This document shows positions 1 to 8,397 of a DNA stretch of 10,951 nt, in pieces; within the stretch, counting starts at the first letter, position 1, and each line of letters opens with the position of its first letter. The notes under the pieces were generated by a model. That model was not told where the DNA came from. It worked only from the letters and a program-made list of their open reading frames with translations, and searched no databases. Both the position numbers and the translations under genes were made by a program. Source of the DNA: Chloroflexota bacterium (GTDB lineage: Bacteria; Desulfobacterota; Desulfuromonadia; Desulfuromonadales; Geopsychrobacteraceae). The stretch is taken from positions 1 through 10,951 of the forward strand of contig JADFVC010000379.1 of the NCBI GenBank assembly GCA_015222355.1, in the 5' to 3' direction.

Positions 1-86
1 CTCCTGGAACCATTGATTTTTTGTGAAAAAACTGCTACTCTTCAATTTTGCCGTTGCAGGGTTAAGACTGTCAACACGAGGGAAAA

Positions 87-806
87 ATGGATACGCATAC
101 GCAAAAAAATCGCAGCATTTTACTTGTTGATGATGTTGAATTGTTTCTCGAACTGGAAAAAACTTTTTTCCATCGGGAGGGGTTCGACCTGTTGGCGACC
201 ATCAATCCGCAAGAGATTATGCAGCTGGTTGTCAGCCGTAAGCCCGAGCTGGTTTTTCTGGATATGGAGATCTCGGGAACCCGGGGGGATGATATCTGTC
301 GCTGGATCAAACAAGATAAGGAGTTACAGGAGATCCCGGTGATTATGGTGCTTGAGTCGGGCGACCTCGACGCTGAAGCTCTTTGTCGCCAGGCCGGTTG
401 TGACGCAATTATTTGCCGTCCTGTCAGACGCCGGCAGCTCCTTTCTGTGGCGCGCTCTTTTCTTGATTTGACTGACCGGTACGAAGCGCGGATTGCGACC
501 CGAATTCCGGTTCACTTCGGGTCGGGTTTCGAACAGCCGAATACCAACTATTCAGTCAATCTCAGTTCTGGTGGCGTCTTTGTTGCGACCGATGAATTGC
601 TGCCGGTTGGGATGCCGCTCGCCTTACGAGTGCAGTTTTCAGGGTTTAGCCACGATCTTAAATGCAAAGGTCGGGTCGCTTGGTTGAATCAGCCTGATGT
701 GCGAAAAGAGCGTCATCTGCCGACGGGGATGGGAATCCGCTTCAGCCATCTTGCGACCAAACAGCTCGACCTCATAAAAGACTATCTGGCCCGAAATGCT
801 GCCTGA
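87..806 (+). CDS. Response regulator receiver domain fused to a PilZ (c-di-GMP-binding) domain
   Basis: This 239-residue cytoplasmic protein has a receiver domain (about residues 9-125) followed by a PilZ domain (about 130-235). The receiver shows the acidic pair D15/D16 and the phospho-acceptor D59 in VFLDM. Two other canonical receiver positions are changed: the switch Thr/Ser after PVIMV is Leu89, and the conserved Lys before Pro112 is Arg111. The PilZ domain keeps both c-di-GMP contacts, RxxxR (R135, R139) and NxSxxG (N158, S160, G163), so nucleotide binding is likely. It resembles the PilZ subtype common in Myxococcus and Geobacter relatives. Proteins of this build link a phosphorelay or partner interaction to c-di-GMP control of motility, surface attachment or secretion; the actual target is unknown, and no histidine kinase lies in the window. 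The ATG at 87 follows GAGGG at a spacing of about 5 bases, which fixes the start. Confidence 0.9.
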   Translation: MDTHTQKNRSILLVDDVELFLELEKTFFHREGFDLLATINPQEIMQLVVSRKPELVFLDMEISGTRGDDICRWIKQDKELQEIPVIMVLESGDLDAEALCRQAGCDAIICRPVRRRQLLSVARSFLDLTDRYEARIATRIPVHFGSGFEQPNTNYSVNLSSGGVFVATDELLPVGMPLALRVQFSGFSHDLKCKGRVAWLNQPDVRKERHLPTGMGIRFSHLATKQLDLIKDYLARNAA

Positions 807-820
807 TCGACGCGGCTTAC

Positions 821-910
821 TTGTACGAGATCATCTTTATTGAGATTGGAACAGACAAAGACCACGTCCATTTTTTGCTGCAGTCGGTTCCAATATATGG
901 TCCAACGCAG
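821..910 (+). pseudogene. Remnant of an IS200/IS605-type Y1 transposase (TnpA fragment)
   Basis: About 30 codons, starting 14 bases after the REC-PilZ stop codon, read like the central part of an IS200/IS605 TnpA: an EIGTDKDHVHFL core followed by QSVP. The HVH at 863-871 is the metal-binding HUH motif of these Y1 single-strand transposases. Similarity stops after QSVPIYGPTQ. The frame continues to 1003 with unrelated residues, and the catalytic tyrosine helix and the N-terminus are absent, so this is a dead fragment. Identity rests on recognising the motif by eye; the fragment is short. Confidence 0.7.
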
Positions 911-940
911 GCAAAACAGTTTCCGGATGAAAACTACTTG

Positions 941-978
941 AGCCTTGGGTTTTATGAACCAGGGCTTTATATTTTATT
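941..978 (+). terminator. Probable rho-independent terminator
   Basis: The segments 941-951 and 957-966 (AGCCTTGGGTT and AACCAGGGCT) can pair as a roughly 10-bp stem with one bulge and one G-U pair, around a loop of about 5 bases. A T/A-rich tract with several T runs follows (966-979). It would end transcription coming from the REC-PilZ gene and the transposase remnant. The stem is imperfect, so this is a moderate call. Confidence 0.45.
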
Positions 979-1006
979 TGACTATATACTGCCAAGAGTT
1001 TAAAAA
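978..1006 (+). promoter_or_regulatory. Candidate sigma70 promoter for the membrane-protein gene
   Basis: TTGACT (978-983, 5 of 6 to consensus) and TAAAAA (1001-1006, 4 of 6) are separated by 17 bases. Transcription would start near 1013, about 30 bases before the ATG at 1044. It sits just after the probable terminator, consistent with a separate transcription unit. Confidence 0.45.
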
Positions 1007-1043
1007 GAATTTTTCACTTGAGAGAGAAAAGCAGATAAAGACG

Positions 1044-1847
1044 ATGCAGCAGTTGGAAAACAAAAAAACTGATTTTGATCAGGCAGAAGAGATAAGTGGG
1101 AAGAGGCGGAAAAAAAAATCACCAAGTCAAGCTGCCGGCCTTGCTTCCACCTTCAACAGTGACGAAGTAAAGAATTTTTTTGTCAACTACTTAACGACCA
1201 TGCTGGTTATTGAGGGGTTGATTTTCTTCTTTACTTTTATCAACCACTTGGCGAGCGATGGGCAGCCCTTTCCTTGGAAACCATACCTTTTTGCCACCTT
1301 TATTACCCCGATTGCCATAACGTTCGTTTTTGGTCTGATTATCCTGACCTTCAACAAATATTTTTTTCGCGACGCCGTTGGGTCTTCGGAGGCAACTGCG
1401 TATCCGGACAGCAATCTGAATAAGGGTGATCGACTGGGTGTTTTTTTTCACGTGGTTCACCGGTTGCCGTTTCTGCTCAGCATGCTGCTGTTGATTGCGG
1501 CAACAGCGATTGCTTACAAGATGGATGATATTCTCTTCTATGCAGCCCAGGCCGGGGCGGTCACCGCTCGATATCTGTTCTTCACCCTCGTGGCAGTACT
1601 GGCTGTTGCCGCCATCGGAATCGGTGTCTGGATGATTCTCAGTTATCGCTTGAGCCAGAATAAACTTGCCACCAACCACCAGTACAAGATGCAATTGATG
1701 GATCAGTTCGGAATGGTCCTGCTGGAAGATGGAACCATGCTCGGCAAGAATGGAAATATCGTCTATCGGCAAGATGATGTGGCGAAAGTGGGTTATGATG
1801 ATCGCGATGAAAATGTTCAGTTGATCGAGGAAGTTAAAAAGGATTAG
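1044..1847 (+). CDS. Four-helix integral membrane protein of unknown function
   Basis: I do not recognise the family. With a start at 1044 the product has 267 residues. A charged, Lys/Glu-rich N-terminal tail (1-44, with RRKKK at 21-25) is followed by four predicted membrane segments at about 45-68, 80-104, 140-158 and 177-201. A hydrophilic C-terminal domain of about 65 residues ends in many acidic residues. The basic tail before helix 1 and the even helix number suggest that both ends are cytoplasmic. The short periodic stretch around residues 218-250 (LMDQFGMVLLEDGTML, then NGNIVYRQDD) might form a small beta-rich module. The frame is open back to an ATG at 945, but that start lies inside the probable terminator hairpin and before the candidate promoter, so 1044 is preferred although its ribosome-binding site is weak. 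The stop codon overlaps that of the opposite-strand DUF2867 gene. Confidence 0.75.
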   Translation: MQQLENKKTDFDQAEEISGKRRKKKSPSQAAGLASTFNSDEVKNFFVNYLTTMLVIEGLIFFFTFINHLASDGQPFPWKPYLFATFITPIAITFVFGLIILTFNKYFFRDAVGSSEATAYPDSNLNKGDRLGVFFHVVHRLPFLLSMLLLIAATAIAYKMDDILFYAAQAGAVTARYLFFTLVAVLAVAAIGIGVWMILSYRLSQNKLATNHQYKMQLMDQFGMVLLEDGTMLGKNGNIVYRQDDVAKVGYDDRDENVQLIEEVKKD

Positions 1848-2446
1848 CTGTTTTTGCGAAGAGTCTCTTCGCCGGGGGCAAGTCCAGAAAACTTTTCCGG
1901 GCCGCGACAGATCTTCTTGCCAGCCGCTTTTGCGATGCCGCGTAACATGCCGTTGAAAACAAAGTGGTGAAAGGGCATGACCGCATACCAGTAGAGGAGG
2001 CCGGCCAGACCGCGTGGCAGAAAACAAGCGGTCAGTTGCAGTTCGCTTTGCCCATTCTCAAGTTTTTGCAGGCGAAAAGTAAGATCCGCCTTTCCGGGGA
2101 GTTTCATCACGGCGGAAAGCGTCAGAACGTCGAATTCGTTCACTGTAGCCACCCGCCAGAAATCGATGGTATCGCCCGGATAAAGTTCAGTTGCACTGCG
2201 TCGTCCCCGACTCAGGCCGACCCCACCGCAAAGCTGGTCGATAAGACCGCGAATCTTCCAGAGCCAGTCCGCATAATAATAGCCAACCTCTCCACCGATC
2301 GATGCAACTGCCGGCCATATTTCTTCAGGCTGTGCTTCGAGGATGATCCGGCGTGAGTCGTTAAACAACCGTTCACCGATATCGCCTGTTGCTCCCGTAA
2401 CGAAAATCATTCCTTTTGATTGCCGGCCCGGTATTTTTCTGTGCAT
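1844..2446 (-). CDS. DUF2867 domain protein with a vestigial NAD(P)-binding N-terminus
   Basis: This is a 200-residue protein. Residues 12-26 look like the first strand and glycine loop of an extended short-chain-dehydrogenase fold (MIFVTGATGDIG, the GxxGxxG being G18, G21, G24). From about residue 29 the sequence is that of a DUF2867 domain: the DSRR start, GGEVGYYYADWLW (51-63), GVGLSRGRR (76-83), DFWRV (95-99), MKLPGKA (114-120) and PRGLAGLLYWYAVMPFH (144-160). In the usual YbjT-like architecture some 250-300 residues of Rossmann fold separate these two parts; here they are joined in frame. The protein therefore cannot bind NAD(P) in the normal way, and its activity is unknown. The ATG at 2446 is supported by AGGA about 8 bases upstream. 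The ATG at codon 13 (2410) has a purine run touching it, too close to work well. It lies 39 bases after the PNPOx-like gene and is probably cotranscribed. Confidence 0.8.
   Translation of the reverse strand: MHRKIPGRQSKGMIFVTGATGDIGERLFNDSRRIILEAQPEEIWPAVASIGGEVGYYYADWLWKIRGLIDQLCGGVGLSRGRRSATELYPGDTIDFWRVATVNEFDVLTLSAVMKLPGKADLTFRLQKLENGQSELQLTACFLPRGLAGLLYWYAVMPFHHFVFNGMLRGIAKAAGKKICRGPEKFSGLAPGEETLRKNS
1856..1872. repeat. Perfect 8-bp inverted repeat at the convergent gene junction
   Basis: GCGAAGAG (1856-1863) and CTCTTCGC (1865-1872) are separated by one base. They lie within the last codons of the DUF2867 gene and 9 bases after the stop of the membrane-protein gene. Neither strand has a T tract after the hairpin, so it is not a standard terminator, though it could stabilise the transcript ends. 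Confidence 0.4.
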
Positions 2447-2485
2447 CGGGTTTTTCCTGCTTTTTGTTGTCGCTGAGGCAATGCG

Positions 2486-2863
2486 TTAGAGGATCTTTTC
2501 CGATCCGCTGTAGATCTCGTCCACGACAATGGCGGCTGCGGCATGACCAGGGTGTTTTTCCGGGTTCCATTGTTTCATGTCGTCGAAGATGGAACCGCTC
2601 TGGTGATATTCGATGTGCCCCTTGATCTGATAGGGCTTGTCCTCGTCGGTGATGAACAGAAACGAACCTTTGCTGCCGGTTTGGATATTGGCGCGGGTTT
2701 TGTCAAAGTAGTTGTCGGCGACGACGAAACGCTCGTCGCCGTAGCGAGCGACGCAGGTGGCGTAGATGCTGTTGGGGACATTGTTCTGATCCACTGTGGT
2801 AAAAATGACAGGTCCGGTATGGTTGTCCCAGGCGGTGAGTACGGTTTCCGGTATTTTGGCCAT
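2486..2863 (-). CDS. Pyridoxamine 5'-phosphate oxidase-like (split-barrel FMN-binding) protein
   Basis: The 125-residue length and sequence fit the small PNPOx-like split-barrel family. An opening helix (MAKIPETVLTAW) is followed by strands GPVIFTTVD (17-25) and PNSIYATCVARYGDERFVVAD (30-50), NYFDKTRANIQ (51-61), GSFLFI (66-71) and YQIKGHIEYH (78-87). The conserved order of strand, VPNSIYA, and fDKTRaNI is typical of family members thought to bind FMN. Specific substrates are mostly unknown; it should not be taken for the biosynthetic PdxH enzyme, which is longer. The start at 2863 is set by AAAGGA about 9 bases upstream; the frame stays open through the repeats to 3007, but that extension is repeat DNA. 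It follows carB by 161 bases and precedes the DUF2867 gene by 39 bases. Confidence 0.85.
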   Translation of the reverse strand: MAKIPETVLTAWDNHTGPVIFTTVDQNNVPNSIYATCVARYGDERFVVADNYFDKTRANIQTGSKGSFLFITDEDKPYQIKGHIEYHQSGSIFDDMKQWNPEKHPGHAAAAIVVDEIYSGSEKIL

Positions 2864-2890
2864 TTCAAGTTTCCTTTCAAATAACACCCC

Positions 2891-2911
2891 GTAGGGTGGG
2901 CACTGCCCACC
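2891..2911. repeat. REP-like palindrome 1 (GTAGGG plus GGTGGGCA/TGCCCACC)
   Basis: After GTAGGG comes an 8-bp perfect arm pair, GGTGGGCA (2895-2902) and TGCCCACC (2904-2911), around a single C. Its 17-base core matches the inverted palindrome 2 at 16 of 17 positions. The combination of a short conserved head and a palindrome resembles extragenic palindromes moved by Y1 transposases. Confidence 0.7.
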
Positions 2912-2950
2912 AAAACAACTGAATGTTGAGGGTGATTTTGGTGAATAATC

Positions 2951-2969
2951 TGGTGGGCGGTGCCCACCA
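2951..2969. repeat. REP-like palindrome 2, inverted copy of palindrome 1
   Basis: TGGTGGGC (2951-2958) and GCCCACCA (2962-2969) form an 8-bp stem around three bases. Reading the opposite strand gives the core of palindrome 1 with one change. CACCAAAA (2908-2915) and TTTTGGTG (2936-2943) extend the pairing between the two copies, so 2895-2969 forms a nested inverted pair. Confidence 0.65.
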
Positions 2970-3002
2970 TCCGCTGCTGCTGAAATGACATTTATGAGTA
3001 GT

Positions 3003-3025
3003 GGCACGGCATGCCGTGCCCCTAC
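3003..3025. repeat. REP-like palindrome 3 touching the carB stop codon
   Basis: GGCACGGCATGCCGTGCC (3003-3020) is a perfect 18-bp palindrome, followed by CCTAC. Read on the minus strand it starts with GTAGGG, as does palindrome 1 on the plus strand, so the two heads face outward at 2891 and 3025. The GTAGGG shares its first base with the carB TAG stop codon (3025-3027). It may stabilise or end the carB transcript. Confidence 0.65.
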
Positions 3026-6000
3026 TAACGAATGCGGGAGTGGTATTCTTGCAGGCTGCGTACCTCCCCCTTGCCGGCGCGGCGGGCGGCTATCCCCTTG
3101 GCGGCGGCAATCGCCGCAGCCGTGGTGGTGATATAGGGGACCCTGTTCTTGATAGCCGCCTTGCGAATGTAGGAATCATCGTGGGTGCTCAGACGTCCTA
3201 CCGGAGTGTTGACCACCAGCTGGATCTCGCCGTTGGTGATGGCGTCGACGATGTTGGGTCGCCCTTCGTGCATTTTGCGAATCGGCTCACTGTGTAGACC
3301 CTGTTCGGTCAGATAGGCGGCAGTGCCACGGGTTGCCCGCAGGGCAAACCCCAGTTCGCTGAAGCGGCGGGCGGCTTCCAGGGCTCCGGCACGGTCATGC
3401 TCGGCCACGGTGATCAACACGGTGCCCTGCTGTGGCAGCTGAGCGTTGGCGGCTTCCTGGGCCTTGAAAAAGGCCAGACCGTAGTTGTCAGCCAGCCCCA
3501 GAACTTCGCCGGTGGAGCGCATTTCCGGGCCCAGCACCGGATCCACTTCCGGGAACATGTTAAACGGGAAGACGGCCTCCTTGACGCCGAAGTGAGGGAT
3601 CGGGCGGCGCTGCAGATTGAGATCAGCCAGTTTCTCTCCCAGCATCAGCTTCACGGCCAGCCGCGGCATGGGGATGTTGCACACCTTGGATACCAACGGT
3701 ACGGTGCGGCTGGCGCGCGGGTTGGCTTCGAGGATATAGACACGGTCGCCGGCGATGGCATACTGGATGTTCATTAGTCCCACGACCCCCATCTCCACGG
3801 CGATTTTGCGGGTGTACTCCTCGATGGTATCGATATGACGCTGGGGGATGTTGACCGGGGGGATCACGCAGGCGGAATCGCCCGAGTGGACACCAGCCAT
3901 TTCGATGTGCTCCATCACCGCCGGCACGAAGGCATCCACTCCGTCACAGATGGCATCAGCTTCCGCTTCAATGGCGTTTTCCAGGAAGCGGTCGATAAGG
4001 ATCGGTCGTTCGGGCGACACATCCACCGCCTTCTGCAAATAGAGGCGCAGGCTGTCTTCGTCGTGGACGATCTCCATGGCACGACCACCGAGTACATAGG
4101 AGGGACGTACCATCAGCGGATAGCCGATGCGCTGCGCGATCTCCAGCGCCTGGTCCAGTCTGCTGGCCATACCCGATTCCGGCTGCGGGATGTTCAGTCG
4201 CTGCATCACCTCGTTGAAACGTTCGCGGTCCTCAGCCAGATCGATGGTGGCCGGACCGGTACCGAGAATCTTCACTCCGGCCGCTTCCAGTTCGGCGGCG
4301 ATATTCAGCGGCGTCTGGCCGCCGAACTGTACCACCACCCCTTCCGGTTGTTCCTTGGCGTAGATGGACAGTACATCCTCCACCGTCAGGGGTTCAAAAT
4401 AGAGCTTGTCCGAGGTGTCGTAGTCGGTGGAAACGGTCTCCGGGTTGCAGTTGACCATGATGGTTTCGTAACCGGATTCGCGTAGTGCCATGGCGGTGTG
4501 GACGCAGCAGTAGTCAAACTCGATGCCTTGGCCGATACGGTTGGGGCCGCCGCCGAGCACCATGATCTTTTTCCTGTCGCTGACCGCGACCGTATCGGCA
4601 GCATTGTAGGTGGAGAAGTAATAGGCGGCGTCTTCCACGCCACTGACCGGCACGGCTTCCCAGGCCTCGCCCAGCCCCAGCTGCAGCCGTTTTTCGCGCA
4701 GTTGCAGTTCGGGGATGTTGAGAATTTTCGCCAGATATTTGTCGGCAAAGCCATCTTTCTTGGCCTGCAGCAGCAATTCATCGGGGGGCAGCTGACCGCG
4801 ATGGCCAAGCAGCTGTTCTTCCAGTTCCACCAGCTCTTTCATCTGCTGCAGAAACCACGGCTTGATGTAGGTTTTGGCGTACAGCGTGTCGATGTCGACG
4901 CCTTTGCGTAGAGCCTCGTAGAGGATGAACTGCCGTTCGCTGGACGGTTCGGCCAGTTGCTCCATGAGCCGATCGAGACTCTGGTTGTTGAAGTCGGCGG
5001 CAAAGCCGAGGCCGTAGCGGCCGATTTCCAGCGAACGGATCGATTTCTGTAGCGCCTCCTTGTAGTTTTTGCCGATGCTCATCACCTCGCCCACGGCACG
5101 CATCTGGGTGCCGAGTTTGTCCTCCACCCCTTTGAATTTCTCAAACGCCCAGCGGGCGAATTTGACCACCACGTAGTCGCCGCCCGGGGTGTATTTGTCC
5201 AGGGTGCCATCGCGCCAGTAGGGGATCTCATCCAGAGTCAGACCCGCTGCCAGCTGTGCTGACACCAAGGCGATGGGAAAGCCGGTGGCCTTGCTGGCCA
5301 AGGCCGAGGAGCGCGAGGTGCGCGGATTGATCTCAATGACGATGATCCGGCCGCTTTTCGGATCGTAGGCGAACTGGACATTGGTACCGCCGATCACCTC
5401 AATGGCGTCAACGATGTCGTAGGAGTATTTCTGCAGCTGCTGCTGTAGCTCCGCGTCGATGGTCAGCATGGGAGCGGTACAGAAGGAATCGCCGGTATGC
5501 ACGCCGATGGCATCGACATTCTCGATGAAGCAGACGGTGATCTTCTGCCCCTTGGCATCGCGGACCACCTCCAGTTCCAATTCTTCCCAGCCCAGCACCG
5601 ACTCCTCGATCAGCACTTGGCTGACCGGGCTGAGCGACAGTCCACGACTGACGATGGCTTCGAACTCCTCCATGTTATAGGCAAAACCGCCACCGGTGCC
5701 GCCCATGGTGTAGGCGGGGCGGATCACCACCGGCAGAGCGATCTCTTTGACCACTTCCATCGCCTCGTCGAGGGTGTTGGCGATGTCGCTACGTGCCATC
5801 TCGATACCGAGACCGTTCATGGTCTGTTTGAATATTTCGCGGTCTTCGCCGCGTTCAATGGCTTTAAGGTTGACGCCGATGACCCGCACCCCGTATTCGT
5901 CCAGCACGCCGCGACGGGCCAGTTCCATGGCCAGATTGAGGGCGGTCTGGCCGCCGAGGTTGGGCAGCAGCGCGTCGGGGCGTTCCTTCTGGATAATCTC

Positions 6001-6225
6001 GGTGATGGTTTCGGGGGTGAGGGCTTCAATGTAGGTGATGTCAGCTGTCTCCGGATCGGTCATGATGGTGGCCGGATTGGAATTGACCAGCAGGATCTCG
6101 TAGCCCAGCTTGCGCAGAGCTTTGCACGCCTGGGTGCCGGAATAATCAAACTCACAGGCTTGGCCGATAATAATGGGACCGGAGCCGATGATCAGAACCT
6201 TCTTGACGTCGTCGCGTCGGGGCAT
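3025..6225 (-). CDS. carB: Carbamoyl-phosphate synthase large subunit
   Basis: CarB makes carbamoyl phosphate from bicarbonate, two ATP and ammonia delivered by the small subunit CarA; it feeds arginine and pyrimidine synthesis in the cytoplasm. At 1066 residues it is near the E. coli length (1073). The N-terminal ATP-grasp half begins with GSGPIIIGQACEFDYSGTQ (14-32) and carries R129, R169, E215, Q284, E298 and N300, matching the E. coli active-site residues. An oligomerisation region follows. The second ATP-grasp half opens at GGGPNRIGQG (558-567) and includes a second NPRASR motif. The last 133 residues (934-1066) form the MGS-type allosteric domain, which in other bacteria senses UMP, IMP or ornithine. 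No deletions or frameshifts are visible. The ATG at 6225 has GGAG 6 bases upstream. carA is not next to it; ftsH lies 140 bases upstream on the same strand. The stop codon abuts a palindromic repeat. Confidence 0.98.
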   Translation of the reverse strand: MPRRDDVKKVLIIGSGPIIIGQACEFDYSGTQACKALRKLGYEILLVNSNPATIMTDPETADITYIEALTPETITEIIQKERPDALLPNLGGQTALNLAMELARRGVLDEYGVRVIGVNLKAIERGEDREIFKQTMNGLGIEMARSDIANTLDEAMEVVKEIALPVVIRPAYTMGGTGGGFAYNMEEFEAIVSRGLSLSPVSQVLIEESVLGWEELELEVVRDAKGQKITVCFIENVDAIGVHTGDSFCTAPMLTIDAELQQQLQKYSYDIVDAIEVIGGTNVQFAYDPKSGRIIVIEINPRTSRSSALASKATGFPIALVSAQLAAGLTLDEIPYWRDGTLDKYTPGGDYVVVKFARWAFEKFKGVEDKLGTQMRAVGEVMSIGKNYKEALQKSIRSLEIGRYGLGFAADFNNQSLDRLMEQLAEPSSERQFILYEALRKGVDIDTLYAKTYIKPWFLQQMKELVELEEQLLGHRGQLPPDELLLQAKKDGFADKYLAKILNIPELQLREKRLQLGLGEAWEAVPVSGVEDAAYYFSTYNAADTVAVSDRKKIMVLGGGPNRIGQGIEFDYCCVHTAMALRESGYETIMVNCNPETVSTDYDTSDKLYFEPLTVEDVLSIYAKEQPEGVVVQFGGQTPLNIAAELEAAGVKILGTGPATIDLAEDRERFNEVMQRLNIPQPESGMASRLDQALEIAQRIGYPLMVRPSYVLGGRAMEIVHDEDSLRLYLQKAVDVSPERPILIDRFLENAIEAEADAICDGVDAFVPAVMEHIEMAGVHSGDSACVIPPVNIPQRHIDTIEEYTRKIAVEMGVVGLMNIQYAIAGDRVYILEANPRASRTVPLVSKVCNIPMPRLAVKLMLGEKLADLNLQRRPIPHFGVKEAVFPFNMFPEVDPVLGPEMRSTGEVLGLADNYGLAFFKAQEAANAQLPQQGTVLITVAEHDRAGALEAARRFSELGFALRATRGTAAYLTEQGLHSEPIRKMHEGRPNIVDAITNGEIQLVVNTPVGRLSTHDDSYIRKAAIKNRVPYITTTAAAIAAAKGIAARRAGKGEVRSLQEYHSRIR

Positions 6226-6365
6226 GGAATTCTCCTATACAGGATAATGAAATACAATGAAAGGTGTGGTTGTTATGAACGACAGACACTATGCCAAAAA
6301 GCGCCGGACTCGACAAGGGCTGCGTGCGCCATTCCCGAGTTTTTTCGGCAGCAGGCTGGCGTAGC
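6226..6365 (-). other. Intergenic region between ftsH and carB
   Basis: This stretch of 140 bases has no gene. On the minus strand a weak promoter-like pair, TTCATA and TGTATT (each 4 of 6 to consensus) 17 bases apart, lies about 35 bases before the carB ribosome-binding site. I see no strong terminator after ftsH and no recognisable leader peptide or PyrR-type attenuator, so whether carB has its own promoter is open. Confidence 0.25.
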
Positions 6366-8270
<1,905 letters not shown>

Positions 8271-8357
8271 AGCAGTAGCCAGCTCCTGTAAATGTGTGCT
8301 TCTTTCAAGTAAGATAACATCTGGGCTTCGATTTTCATGTTGCTCTACGTTGTTCTA

Positions 8358-8386
8358 AGTATACTTGCATCTGGAATGATGGTCAA
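8358..8386 (-). promoter_or_regulatory. sigma70-type promoter of ftsH
   Basis: On the minus strand TTGACC (8386-8381, 5 of 6) and TATACT (8363-8358, 5 of 6) are exactly 17 bases apart. The start of transcription would be near 8350, giving an untranslated leader of about 80 bases before the ftsH ATG. This is the best promoter match I found in the window. Confidence 0.65.
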
Positions 8387-8397
8387 AAGCGGATGAG

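Noticed and set aside
945..1043. N-terminal extension of the membrane protein to an ATG at 945
   Set aside because: This start lies within the probable terminator stem and before the candidate promoter; the extra residues look like translated non-coding DNA.
1856..1872. Bidirectional terminator at the convergent junction
   Set aside because: The hairpin is followed by C/G on one strand and by A residues on the other, so the required T tract is absent.
2864..3007. N-terminal extension of the PNPOx-like protein to 3007
   Set aside because: The extension is translated palindromic repeat DNA, while the Met at 2863 has a good ribosome-binding site and begins the family similarity.
3835..4485. 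Open frame of 216 codons on the plus strand inside carB
   Set aside because: Antisense shadow of the intact carB frame; no domain and no ribosome-binding site of note.
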